Of a DNA stretch of 64,000 nt, positions 1-7,591 are shown in pieces. The stretch lies in assembly GCF_000185845.1 (NCBI RefSeq), contig NZ_GL629647.1, forward strand, positions 1,321,971-1,385,970, written 5' to 3'. The stretch is from Segatella salivae DSM 15606 (lineage in GTDB: Bacteria; Bacteroidota; Bacteroidia; Bacteroidales; Bacteroidaceae). The position numbers and the translations under genes are program-made. The stretch's first letter is position 1, and each line of letters starts with the position of its first letter. The notes below the pieces were generated by a model. It was not told where the DNA came from. It saw nothing but the letters and a program-made list of their open reading frames with translations, and did not search any database.

Positions 1-1
1 C

Positions 2-523
2 GATCATCACCCTGATTTGATTATATCAACTGGCTGTGCTGGGGGTGCAGATACACGTTTAAACGTTGGCGATGTTGTCGTAGCAAATGCTTGCGTTTAC
101 CATGATGCTTACTGTGGAGAGAACTGTAACTATGGACAGATTCTTGGCATGCCAGCCCGCTATATGGCACCAAAGGATTTAGTGGATAAGGCTATACACA
201 TGCAAGTTGAAGGCATCCAAGTCCGCGAAGGACTAACCGTGAGTGGCGAATGGTTTGTAGATTCACGCGAGAAGATGCAGGAAATTATGACTCATTTCCC
301 CGAGGCTACTGCCATAGACATGGAAAGTTGTAGCATCGCTCAAGCCTGTTATATCTTTAAAACACCTTTCATCAGCTTTAGAATTATCAGTGATGTACCA
401 CTGAAAGATAACAAAGCACAAATGTATTTTGATTTCTGGGACAAATTAGCTGAGGGGAGTTTTGAGGTTACCCGACATTTTATAGAACAAATTAAACAGC
501 AAACAAACAATAAAAATGAATAA
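2..523 (+). CDS. mtnN: MTA/SAH nucleosidase, C-terminal part (cut by window start)
   Basis: The product hydrolyses 5'-methylthioadenosine and S-adenosylhomocysteine, releasing adenine and, from SAH, S-ribosylhomocysteine, the substrate of LuxS encoded next. The frame is open from base 2, so the true start lies upstream and about 170 residues are visible. Family marks are the STGCAGG glycine-rich strand, LNVGDVVV, the purine-site segment AIDMESCSIAQ with its conserved Glu, and the RIISD motif carrying the catalytic Asp. The stop codon overlaps the luxS ATG by 8 bases, which suggests translational coupling. The nucleosidase assignment is firm; only the N-terminus is missing. Confidence 0.9.
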   Translation, partial: DHHPDLIISTGCAGGADTRLNVGDVVVANACVYHDAYCGENCNYGQILGMPARYMAPKDLVDKAIHMQVEGIQVREGLTVSGEWFVDSREKMQEIMTHFPEATAIDMESCSIAQACYIFKTPFISFRIISDVPLKDNKAQMYFDFWDKLAEGSFEVTRHFIEQIKQQTNNKNE

Positions 524-1002
524 AATTCCAAGCTCTTACGATTAACCATGAGCAACTGCTTCGTGGTATTTATGTAAGTAGAAAAGATACAGTTGGGGGC
601 GAGACTATTACCACTTTCGACATCAGAATGAAAGAGCCTAACCGCGAGCCTGTACTCCATAATGGTGCAATTCATACGATAGAACATCTTGCTGCGACCT
701 TTCTTCGCAACGATGATGAATGGAAAGATCGCGTCATCTATTGGGGACCAATGGGCTGCCTAACGGGTAATTATCTCATTCTTCGTGGCGACTTAGAGAG
801 CAAAGACATTGTAGATCTCATGAAACGAACATTCCGTTTCGTGGCTGAATACCAAGGAGAAATCCCTGGAGCTGCCCCTATGGACTGTGGAAACTATCTG
901 CTTCACGACCTCCCTATGGCTCGTTTTGAATCTGCAAAGTATTTACATGAGGTCTTAGAATGTATCAAAGAAGCAAATCTAACCTATCCCGAGAAGAAAT
1001 AA
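516..1002 (+). pseudogene. luxS: S-ribosylhomocysteine lyase LuxS with a +1 frameshift near the start
   Basis: LuxS converts S-ribosylhomocysteine to homocysteine and the AI-2 precursor DPD. ATG 516 opens a family-like start (MNKIPS) but the frame stops at 543-545. Dropping one base near 535 (reading TTT ACG ATT instead of TCT TAC GAT) restores an uninterrupted 161-residue LuxS, with INHEQLLRGIYVSRKDT following. The rest is intact: the HTIEH zinc ligands, the PMDCGNYL catalytic Cys and a normal C-terminus. The largest remaining ORF begins at ATG 628 and lacks about 37 N-terminal residues. I see no slippery sequence for programmed shifting. It is either a real inactivating mutation, a very recent decay, or a sequencing error. 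Confidence 0.85.
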
Positions 1003-1107
1003 AGACGCACCACGTGAATGATATTAAAAAGAAGCTTGTCGTGCGTATAACGGCTTTTCTATCATCGAATGATAAAGAATTGAGGTGCTAAGGGTATCTT
1101 TGTATAA

Positions 1108-1154
1108 ATATAATAAGGTGGAAAGATTACACAAATCTTTCCACCTTATTATAT
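1108..1154. terminator. Bidirectional terminator between convergent luxS and the fimbrial-type gene
   Basis: A perfect 21-bp stem (1108-1128 with 1134-1154) closes a 5-base ACACA loop. The two genes on either side converge on it (luxS ends at 1002, the minus-strand gene at 1175). The stem ends are AT-rich, giving weak U-rich tails both ways. It is the strongest hairpin in the spacer. Confidence 0.8.
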
Positions 1155-1174
1155 ATAGGAGCCTGAGAAAGGTC

Positions 1175-2053
1175 TTAATCCCAATCTACTGTATCAAAAG
1201 AGACAGCCCAAGCATCTTCTACTTTCACTTTAATTCCGCGTGCAGTAGGCTGTCCTCCACTGCTAAAGGTTAGCCCACGAACATGATTAATGCCATTCTT
1301 TACAATCTTCAATGCCGTGAATGTATGTTCAGCCAGTATGGTTTCATTTGCACCCAAAGCCGTCATAGTGACCTTAAGCTTTCCTTCTTGTGCTTTAGGA
1401 AAGGTGTAAATGGAGAATGACGAGGCTGCTTGATGTGCAGCATTCTCAATGGTTCTCACTTCCGTCTGATGCGAATTAACACAACCCACCCCTTGAGTTG
1501 CATCTAAAGTACTGCTACCTCCTGTGTATGTAAAGCGCAGATGAGTAATCTTTTCGGGGATAGGGTCATCGACATGAAACTCTACTTTGGCCACACATCG
1601 CTCCAGAGTTATCGACGTTTCCATATTACTATTCACATGCAAACTCTCATGATAGAGGAAAGTATCTGTTAATCCTCCTTCAAATTTCACTTTATCTGCA
1701 TGCGCCAAAGAGACATTTTTAGTTCCACTATGACCGATAACAACCAGCAGATAGTCACCCTCTGGAAGATTAAAGTTAAGTGTTCCAAAGTTTTTATCAC
1801 CCTTTTTTTGGTTGATTACATTTTGTTTTACTCCGTCCTTATATACAGCTGCATTCAAACATGAACACACCTCATCAATATCTACAAGTGCCCTTGACTT
1901 AGCACCAGCAACGGCTTTCTCACCAACTCCAACAGTTACACTCACTCGGAAGCCCTTTTTCTTGGTTTGTCCTCCGTCTAAAATAGGTTTTTCACAAGCC
2001 GATACGACCACCAAAAGGGCAAGAATAATGCCCCAGAACATTTCTTTTCTCAT
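1175..2053 (-). CDS. FimB/Mfa2-like fimbrial lipoprotein (putative)
   Basis: 292 residues. The N-terminus is a lipoprotein signal with lipobox VVSAC (Cys about 20). The body is beta-rich, with the segment ITLERCVAKVEFHVDD near residues 150-165, followed by a P-E-K-I-T-H-L-R strand, which resembles the FimB/Mfa2 anchor-subunit family of Bacteroidota type V pili. No stalk (FimA/Mfa1) gene is adjacent. It lies 14 bases downstream of an outer membrane barrel gene on the same strand, so the two are probably co-transcribed. The family call rests on pattern recognition only; another Bacteroidota surface lipoprotein family is possible. Confidence 0.6.
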   Translation of the reverse strand: MRKEMFWGIILALLVVVSACEKPILDGGQTKKKGFRVSVTVGVGEKAVAGAKSRALVDIDEVCSCLNAAVYKDGVKQNVINQKKGDKNFGTLNFNLPEGDYLLVVIGHSGTKNVSLAHADKVKFEGGLTDTFLYHESLHVNSNMETSITLERCVAKVEFHVDDPIPEKITHLRFTYTGGSSTLDATQGVGCVNSHQTEVRTIENAAHQAASSFSIYTFPKAQEGKLKVTMTALGANETILAEHTFTALKIVKNGINHVRGLTFSSGGQPTARGIKVKVEDAWAVSFDTVDWD

Positions 2054-2067
2054 GGTAAATAAGGTTT

Positions 2068-2772
2068 TTATTTTAATAAATTCAATCTATATCCTACAGT
2101 AAAGGTAAAGCAACGATTTTTTGCATCCAAGGTCTTTTCTACTTTAGATAGGCTAAACAGGTAGCGCGCTTCCATCACAACATTGGCATATTCATACGAG
2201 ATACCAACAGGAATCGCTACATCTGACGATGCGAAAAGGCCTTTAATACTCTTACTTACATGCTTGGCGGGATCATAAACGGCACCGCCATCTGCACCAA
2301 CAACAAAGTTAGTGACATCATATTTCGCCCTTGCCTCTAATAGAAATGAAGGTTGTACTCCAGCCTTTACAGCCAATCCATCTGCCAAATAGATACCAAC
2401 CAACACAGGAATCTGAATGTAATGTAAACCCAAAGCGGTGTTAGAAAAGCCTGTATATGAGCCTGCCTGCCCATGCACTTCGTTACTAACATCTTTGTAA
2501 TGGCAGCCTTGAAGGGAATAAAGAGCACCTAAAGAAAGACTACATTGTGACTGAAATTGATACTCAAACTCAGCCCCACCTGTGAATCCTGCCCTATAAT
2601 TTGAAGGCACATCAAGGCTTGTTCCCGTTACATTAAAAAGCTTATTGCCATGAGAAATATTGGCAAGTGAGAGACCAACCTTTGGCATAACTGTCAACGA
2701 CCCAACTTTCTTTTGTGCAGAAACATTCAATACAAAGAAAGCCAATAAAGATAAAAAAAAGAGGCGTTTCAT
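2068..2772 (-). CDS. Outer membrane beta-barrel protein (PorT/OmpX-like)
   Basis: 234 residues. A signal peptide (MKRLFFLSLLAFFVLNVSAQ) is followed by alternating amphipathic strands such as MPKVGLSLANISHG, RAGFTGGAEFEYQ and CFTFTVGYRLNLLK, the last being a typical C-terminal barrel strand. The length suits an 8-strand barrel of the Bacteroidota porin-like families. It is the first gene of a probable two-gene unit with the fimbrial-type lipoprotein downstream. I cannot assign a substrate or partner from the sequence, and no clear TAnnTTTG box is visible in the 95-base spacer upstream. Confidence 0.7.
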   Translation of the reverse strand: MKRLFFLSLLAFFVLNVSAQKKVGSLTVMPKVGLSLANISHGNKLFNVTGTSLDVPSNYRAGFTGGAEFEYQFQSQCSLSLGALYSLQGCHYKDVSNEVHGQAGSYTGFSNTALGLHYIQIPVLVGIYLADGLAVKAGVQPSFLLEARAKYDVTNFVVGADGGAVYDPAKHVSKSIKGLFASSDVAIPVGISYEYANVVMEARYLFSLSKVEKTLDAKNRCFTFTVGYRLNLLK

Positions 2773-2867
2773 AATAATGAACTTTTATTATGTAACGCCC
2801 TAAGTTAGAATTTATTGTATAAAATTCTGTGATTTTAAGCCTTTATAATGATAAAAAGCCGCAGCTC

Positions 2868-3086
2868 TTAGATTGCATCATAACCTTTTGTACTATTATG
2901 TGCCAAAAGGTCTTTTAGATTTTGCTCCTTGAAGCCATGCTCTTTCTGCTCATTATATAGCAGTTCTGCCTCTTCTCGCTCCTCTTCTGAATGTTCGAAT
3001 GTGATGGAACGATTCTTTAATTCCGCAATTCCCCAACCGAGAAGAGCGACTACAATCAATGCAACAAAAATATATAATCCTGTCAT
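2868..3086 (-). CDS. Small single-pass membrane protein of unknown function
   Basis: 72 residues. One transmembrane helix at about residues 3-20 (YIFVALIVVALLGWGIAEL) is followed by a charged, Glu-rich, probably helical cytosolic tail. It starts 20 bases after bipA on the same strand with no promoter between, so it is likely co-transcribed with bipA. I do not recognise the family. The codon usage and the neat spacing argue for a real gene rather than a chance ORF. Confidence 0.6.
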   Translation of the reverse strand: MTGLYIFVALIVVALLGWGIAELKNRSITFEHSEEEREEAELLYNEQKEHGFKEQNLKDLLAHNSTKGYDAI

Positions 3087-3106
3087 AATGGTTATGATTT
3101 AATGGT

Positions 3107-4909
3107 TTAGTCCTTATTAGCACGCTTACGTTCGAGGTGATCGAGTAAGATTTTACGCATTCGCATGTTCTTCGGTGTCACCTCAACATATTCATCTTCC
3201 TTGATATATTCAAGGCATTCTTCAAGCGACATGACTGTCTTCGGAATCACACGAGCCTTTTCATCAGAGCCACTGGCACGCACATTCGTCAACTGCTTGG
3301 CCTTCGTCACATTGATAACAAGGTCATTGTCATGCACGTGTTCACCCACAACCTGACCAGCATAGACTTCTTCGCCCGGATCAATAAAGAACTTTCCACG
3401 ATCCTGAAGCTTATCAATAGAGTATGCATAGGCTGTACCCGTCTCCATAACAATCATAGATCCGTTTGTACGGCGCGTGATTTCGCCCTTATAAGGCTGA
3501 TATTCTTTATAACGATGAGCCATGATAGCCTCACCCTGTGACGCTGTAAGCACATTCGTTCTCAAGCCAATGATACCACGAGATGGAATCTCAAATGTGA
3601 TGTTTACACGGTCGCCTTCGGTATCCATGCCTGTAAGTTCGCCCTTACGACGGGTTACCATGTCGACCATCTTACTTGAATAGTCTTGCGGAACATTAAT
3701 GGTTAACTCCTCTATAGGTTCACATTTCACACCATCTATCTCTTTATAGATAACCTGTGGCTGTCCAACTTGCAGCTCATAACCCTCGCGACGCATTGTT
3801 TCTACAAGCACAGAGAGATGCAAAACGCCTCGACCGCTGACAATCCATTTATCAGTTGAGTCTTCAAAAGGACGCACACGAAGTGCCAAGTTCTTTTCCA
3901 ACTCCTTGTTCAATCGGTCATTGATGTGGCGAGAAGTACAGAATTTACCTTCCCGACCAAAGAAAGGTGAGTCGTTAATTGTAAAGAGCATGCTCATCGT
4001 TGGCTCGTCAACAGCAATTGGAGGAAGGGCTTCGGGGTTCTCATAATCAGCAATTGTGTCGCCAATCTCAAACTTTTCAAGTCCTACTACCGCACAAATA
4101 TCACCACTTTCTACCGTCTCGGCAGGTTTACTTCCCATGCCTTCAAACGTACGAAGTTCCTTTATCTTTGTCTTCTCCTGACTGCCGTCACGATGACAAA
4201 TCGTAATATTCTGACCATTCTTCAATACACCGCGGTGAACACGACCTACTGCAATACGTCCTGTATAGCTTGAATAATCAAGTGAAGTAATCAGCATCTG
4301 CGGCGTACCATCAAGGTGTTTAGGTGCAGGAATGATTTCAACAATCTTGTCAAGCAAGTAATCTATGTTATCCGTTGGCTTCTGCCAATCTCCTGACATC
4401 CAACCATTCTTAGCCGAACCATACACTACTTGGAAGTCTAATTGATCTTCAGTGGCGTTGAGATCACACATCAAGTCGAACACCATCTCATACACTTCTT
4501 CTGGACGACAGTTAGGTTTGTCGACCTTGTTGACTACAACTATCGGCTTCAATCCAAGTTGTAAGGCCTTCTGAAGCACAAAACGAGTTTGTGGCATAGG
4601 TCCTTCGAAGGCATCAACCAACAGCAAGCAGCCGTCAGCCATATTGAGAACACGTTCTACTTCGCCTCCAAAGTCAGAGTGACCCGGCGTATCCAATATA
4701 TTAATCTTTGTCCCTTTCCAATTAATAGAAACGTTTTTTGAGAGAATCGTTATACCGCGTTCGCGCTCCAAATCATTGGAATCGAGTACTTCTCCGCTGT
4801 TATCCTGCCCGTCACGGAATAGCTTTCCGGCCAACATCATCTTGTCAACCAGCGTCGTCTTACCGTGGTCTACGTGTGCAATTACTGCAATGTTTCTAAT
4901 GTCTTGCAT
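3107..4909 (-). CDS. typA: Ribosome-associated GTPase BipA/TypA
   Basis: 600 residues, the usual length. This translational GTPase of the EF-G family acts on 50S assembly and stress adaptation. G1 is AHVDHGKTT (residues 11-19), then the ERGITI switch I, DTPGHSDF (G3), NKVD (G4), and the BipA-type C-terminal region with RRKGELTGMD and SRGIIGLRTN. It is first in its unit, with a TAATTTTG box just upstream (4954-4947) and a 72-residue membrane protein gene behind it. It diverges from rpsO. Confidence 0.95.
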   Translation of the reverse strand: MQDIRNIAVIAHVDHGKTTLVDKMMLAGKLFRDGQDNSGEVLDSNDLERERGITILSKNVSINWKGTKINILDTPGHSDFGGEVERVLNMADGCLLLVDAFEGPMPQTRFVLQKALQLGLKPIVVVNKVDKPNCRPEEVYEMVFDLMCDLNATEDQLDFQVVYGSAKNGWMSGDWQKPTDNIDYLLDKIVEIIPAPKHLDGTPQMLITSLDYSSYTGRIAVGRVHRGVLKNGQNITICHRDGSQEKTKIKELRTFEGMGSKPAETVESGDICAVVGLEKFEIGDTIADYENPEALPPIAVDEPTMSMLFTINDSPFFGREGKFCTSRHINDRLNKELEKNLALRVRPFEDSTDKWIVSGRGVLHLSVLVETMRREGYELQVGQPQVIYKEIDGVKCEPIEELTINVPQDYSSKMVDMVTRRKGELTGMDTEGDRVNITFEIPSRGIIGLRTNVLTASQGEAIMAHRYKEYQPYKGEITRRTNGSMIVMETGTAYAYSIDKLQDRGKFFIDPGEEVYAGQVVGEHVHDNDLVINVTKAKQLTNVRASGSDEKARVIPKTVMSLEECLEYIKEDEYVEVTPKNMRMRKILLDHLERKRANKD

Positions 4910-4946
4910 TTGTTTTACCTTAAATTTCCTTATTTCTAATTCGCTG

Positions 4947-4954
4947 CAAAATTA
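4947..4954 (-). promoter_or_regulatory. -7 box TAATTTTG for typA
   Basis: On the minus strand this reads TAATTTTG, matching the Bacteroidota TAnnTTTG -7 consensus, about 38 bases before the typA ATG. No clear TTG -33 element was found at the expected distance. Confidence 0.55.
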
Positions 4955-5072
4955 CAAAAAATAACTGATGTAGGCTTCTATATTGATTATGAATAGGTTA
5001 TGTTACGTGTTAAAAAACGTTACATCAGAAAAAAGTTAGCTTCGCCTCATCTGTTATCTAAACTTTTATTAC

Positions 5073-5080
5073 TACCTTTG
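5073..5080 (+). promoter_or_regulatory. -7 box TACCTTTG for rpsO
   Basis: TACCTTTG fits the Bacteroidota -7 consensus. It would give an rpsO leader of roughly 110 bases, long for this region, and the leader contains the hairpin at 5115-5146. The -33 element is not evident. Confidence 0.55.
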
Positions 5081-5114
5081 CACAGCATTTTCAGAAAATC
5101 TGATGCATTTGATC

Positions 5115-5146
5115 GTGTCACTGTTGTGATTAAGGCAGTACGACAC
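5115..5146 (+). promoter_or_regulatory. Hairpin in the rpsO leader (possible S15 autoregulation site)
   Basis: GTGTC plus ACTG (5115-5123) pairs with CAGT and GACAC (5136-5139, 5142-5146), leaving a 2-base AC bulge and a 12-base loop. S15 is known to repress its own mRNA through leader structures in several phyla, but those structures are not conserved in sequence. The role here is inference from position alone. Confidence 0.35.
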
Positions 5147-5193
5147 TTGAAGGATGTAATGATGCAAACTCATTTAATCATTTATTTAAAGCT

Positions 5194-5463
5194 ATGTATT
5201 TAGACAAAGCAAAAAAGGAAGAAATCTTCGGCCAATACGGCAAGTCAAACACTGACACAGGTTCTGCTGAGAGCCAAATCGCATTGTTCACTTACCGCAT
5301 TAAGCACTTAACAGAGCATGTTAAGACTAATCGTAAAGACAATGTAACTACTCGTTCACTGACACAACTTGTTGGTAAGCGTCGTGCATTGCTTGATTAT
5401 CTTTACAAGCGCGACATCAATCGTTATCGTGCTATTGTTAAGGCACTCGGTCTACGTAAGTAA
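5194..5463 (+). CDS. rpsO: 30S ribosomal protein S15
   Basis: 89 residues, normal length. The primary 16S rRNA-binding protein of the central domain. Recognised from the family pattern GSAESQIALFTYRI, HVKTNRKDNVTTRSL, LVGKRRALLDYL and the YRAIVKALGLRK end. It is monocistronic: its own promoter lies at 5073-5080 and a strong intrinsic terminator 27 bases after the stop. Confidence 0.97.
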   Translation: MYLDKAKKEEIFGQYGKSNTDTGSAESQIALFTYRIKHLTEHVKTNRKDNVTTRSLTQLVGKRRALLDYLYKRDINRYRAIVKALGLRK

Positions 5464-5490
5464 ATCGAATCACGAAAAGAAAGAATAAGT

Positions 5491-5526
5491 AATCCCGTAG
5501 CTCGCAAGAGTTGCGGGATTTTCTGT
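5491..5526 (+). terminator. Intrinsic terminator of rpsO
   Basis: AATCCCG...CGGGATT stem of 13 bp including two G-U pairs, closed by a GCAA tetraloop, followed by TTCTGTT. Confidence 0.85.
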
Positions 5527-5989
5527 TATCATCCCCCACCCTTACATTCTTTTCAAAAGACAACTCCCTCCTAACTGCATCTAAACAACAAGGAGACTTC
5601 ATCCACTTTCCTATCATTATCACTCTTTCTTTGCATGAAAACACATCACACAACACATGATTATCATTGATGCTTACAACGAAAACAACATCCATCTAAT
5701 CACGAAAAACAATACAAAGCAAAGGAATTCATACTACTCTATTATTGACTTCCATGCAACTTTCAATACAAACGATTAAACAAAATGATAGAAACGACCC
5801 TGTAAAATGACGGGAATGACAATGTAAAATGACTGAAATCGTGTGGTAATCTCTATCTTTTCATTTTCCCATTTGCCCTATTTTTCATAACAATCTAATA
5901 ACCAGCAAATTACAAAATAAGCACAACCACAACCAACAAAGAGAAAAAACAGCTTACAATAAGCCTCAACCACCAAGTTCATCAACACT
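5527..5989. other. Non-coding spacer between rpsO and viaA-like gene
   Basis: About 460 bases with no convincing ORF. It holds one copy of the 41-bp intergenic repeat (5824-5864) preceded by an extra TGTAAAATGAC at 5801-5811. No clear terminator for the minus-strand gene ending at 5990 was found. Confidence 0.7.
5824..5864 (+). repeat. 41-bp intergenic repeat, copy 1
   Basis: GTAAAATGA at the left end, TAATCTCTATC starting 21 bases after the first A of AAAATGA, then a degenerate right arm (TCTTTTCAT). The left arm and the internal box match the copy at 24871-24911 without gaps. Confidence 0.65.
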
Positions 5990-7519
5990 TTAATAGCGTT
6001 TCAATTGACGATAACGAATTTCCCAAATATGGTCGAACAGCGGTTGCCAAGCATTATATTCATTGTCATCGGCAGCCTTAATGCTCAGTCCATAGCACTT
6101 TGTTCCCGTATCACGATAGCGTTTTAGCTGCGTCAGATAATGGTTTTCAGGCATAGGAATGAGGAAATCGCTCACCACAATCACGTCTGCATTGACATAG
6201 TTTCCACGCTCATCATCGAGCAATCTAAATAGTTCATCAAGCAGTTTTCGTGCACTTGTGCCGCCACCGATAAACGGAACATGTCCCTTTTCGACCTTCG
6301 GTTGCTCGTGATTAGTCAGACCTGGCACTGATAACTGACGCTGACGACGTAACAGCATCAGGTCAATCGGACGAATAGAAACACTGAAATCAATGAGAAA
6401 ACAGTCACGATTAAGTTGCTCGGCAGTGTCTTCTAACAGCGCAAGGAGCGACGAAGTGATGCGCTGGGGCAAACCATACATGCTGGCAGAGGTATCAATA
6501 CATGCGATGATTGGACCGCGACGAGCCGCATGAGTGAAACTAAGTTTGCGTGAAGGATTAGCCATTTCGCTCTTATATCGAAACGTTTGGAGATGTTTTG
6601 TCACATATTTATGCATGAACAAATCATTCATTTCATCGTCACTATACTGTGCAAGTTCGTGAGGAAGCAAGGCATTTAAGTCATTACCTACAGTGATTCC
6701 TTCGATATCACTGCCGTTAGAATGTTCCATTCTTAGCCTTACTCCAGAAGCTACAGCAAGCCTATCACGCCCATTGTTATCAGCAGTTCGGCCCATGCGT
6801 TCGGCGATTTCTTTGATTTGAGGATAGCAATCTTGCACACGAACAACATTCATTTGTCGTTCAAACTCAGTCTCGGTCCATTGTCCATCCATCATTTGCC
6901 AAGCCTGAACAGCCTGTTGTTCGACAACATCATGGGTGCGCATGTAACGGGTTACCTGGTCCATCACCAAACGAAGTCCCTTTTCGAAATCTTCTTTTCG
7001 GCGCACAATATAGTCTTGACACGTATGAACAAGACTGCGTTCAAGTGCTTTTCGCCAGTCGCTTACAAGCTTTTCCCAATATTCTTGCTGTTGTTTTTCA
7101 TCAAACATCAGCCTTTCAAAATAGGTTTTATCAAAGCCAAAGTTAGCATATCGAGCCGAAATGTCGTCAAGAAGATTATGAAGTGCTTTACTATCGGCCT
7201 TGCGGATAGCACTCCAATCGAGCACCTTCTCCATGCGGTTATATTCAGACCACGCACGCTTTCGCTGGAAATCTTCATAATGAACACACTCCATTACAAA
7301 CTTACCAACGGATGAATAAAACACCTTGGCACGCAAACGACTGTGCAACATCTGCTGTTGATAGTGACGCTCACGCATGAGTGACAGCAGAAAATCAAGC
7401 AGAGGATCATCCTTTTTCAGCCACGGCTTATCATCATCTATGCCCTTTGAAACCACAGGCTCTTGCCCGTTTTGACAAAAATCATAGAGGAGTTTCAGAT
7501 AGAATGAATGTGAAGCCAT
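5990..7519 (-). CDS. viaA: VWA-domain protein, ViaA-like partner of RavA
   Basis: 509 residues. The C-terminal third is a von Willebrand factor A domain with a complete MIDAS: CIDTSASMYG (DxSxS), the Thr in GGGTSARKLL and the Asp in VVSDFLIPMP. The long helical N-terminal region with many Arg/Glu residues fits ViaA (E. coli protein 483 residues). It lies 72 bases downstream of a RavA-like MoxR ATPase on the same strand. In E. coli the RavA-ViaA pair is linked to respiratory complexes and aminoglycoside sensitivity; whether that holds here is unknown. The VWA call is firm, the ViaA orthology likely. Confidence 0.85.
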   Translation of the reverse strand: MASHSFYLKLLYDFCQNGQEPVVSKGIDDDKPWLKKDDPLLDFLLSLMRERHYQQQMLHSRLRAKVFYSSVGKFVMECVHYEDFQRKRAWSEYNRMEKVLDWSAIRKADSKALHNLLDDISARYANFGFDKTYFERLMFDEKQQQEYWEKLVSDWRKALERSLVHTCQDYIVRRKEDFEKGLRLVMDQVTRYMRTHDVVEQQAVQAWQMMDGQWTETEFERQMNVVRVQDCYPQIKEIAERMGRTADNNGRDRLAVASGVRLRMEHSNGSDIEGITVGNDLNALLPHELAQYSDDEMNDLFMHKYVTKHLQTFRYKSEMANPSRKLSFTHAARRGPIIACIDTSASMYGLPQRITSSLLALLEDTAEQLNRDCFLIDFSVSIRPIDLMLLRRQRQLSVPGLTNHEQPKVEKGHVPFIGGGTSARKLLDELFRLLDDERGNYVNADVIVVSDFLIPMPENHYLTQLKRYRDTGTKCYGLSIKAADDNEYNAWQPLFDHIWEIRYRQLKRY

Positions 7520-7591
7520 TGCTTTTCCGTTTTTATCTACTTGCTTGTTCTAATGCGTAATGAATGCTTGAGCGGTTCTTTTCTTAATGAA

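Noticed and set aside
5000..5203. 67-codon plus-strand frame before rpsO
   Set aside because: It spans the rpsO promoter and leader and overlaps the rpsO start; no protein-like features.
6818..7315. 165-codon frame opposite viaA
   Set aside because: An antisense shadow; the ViaA frame carries the family motifs.
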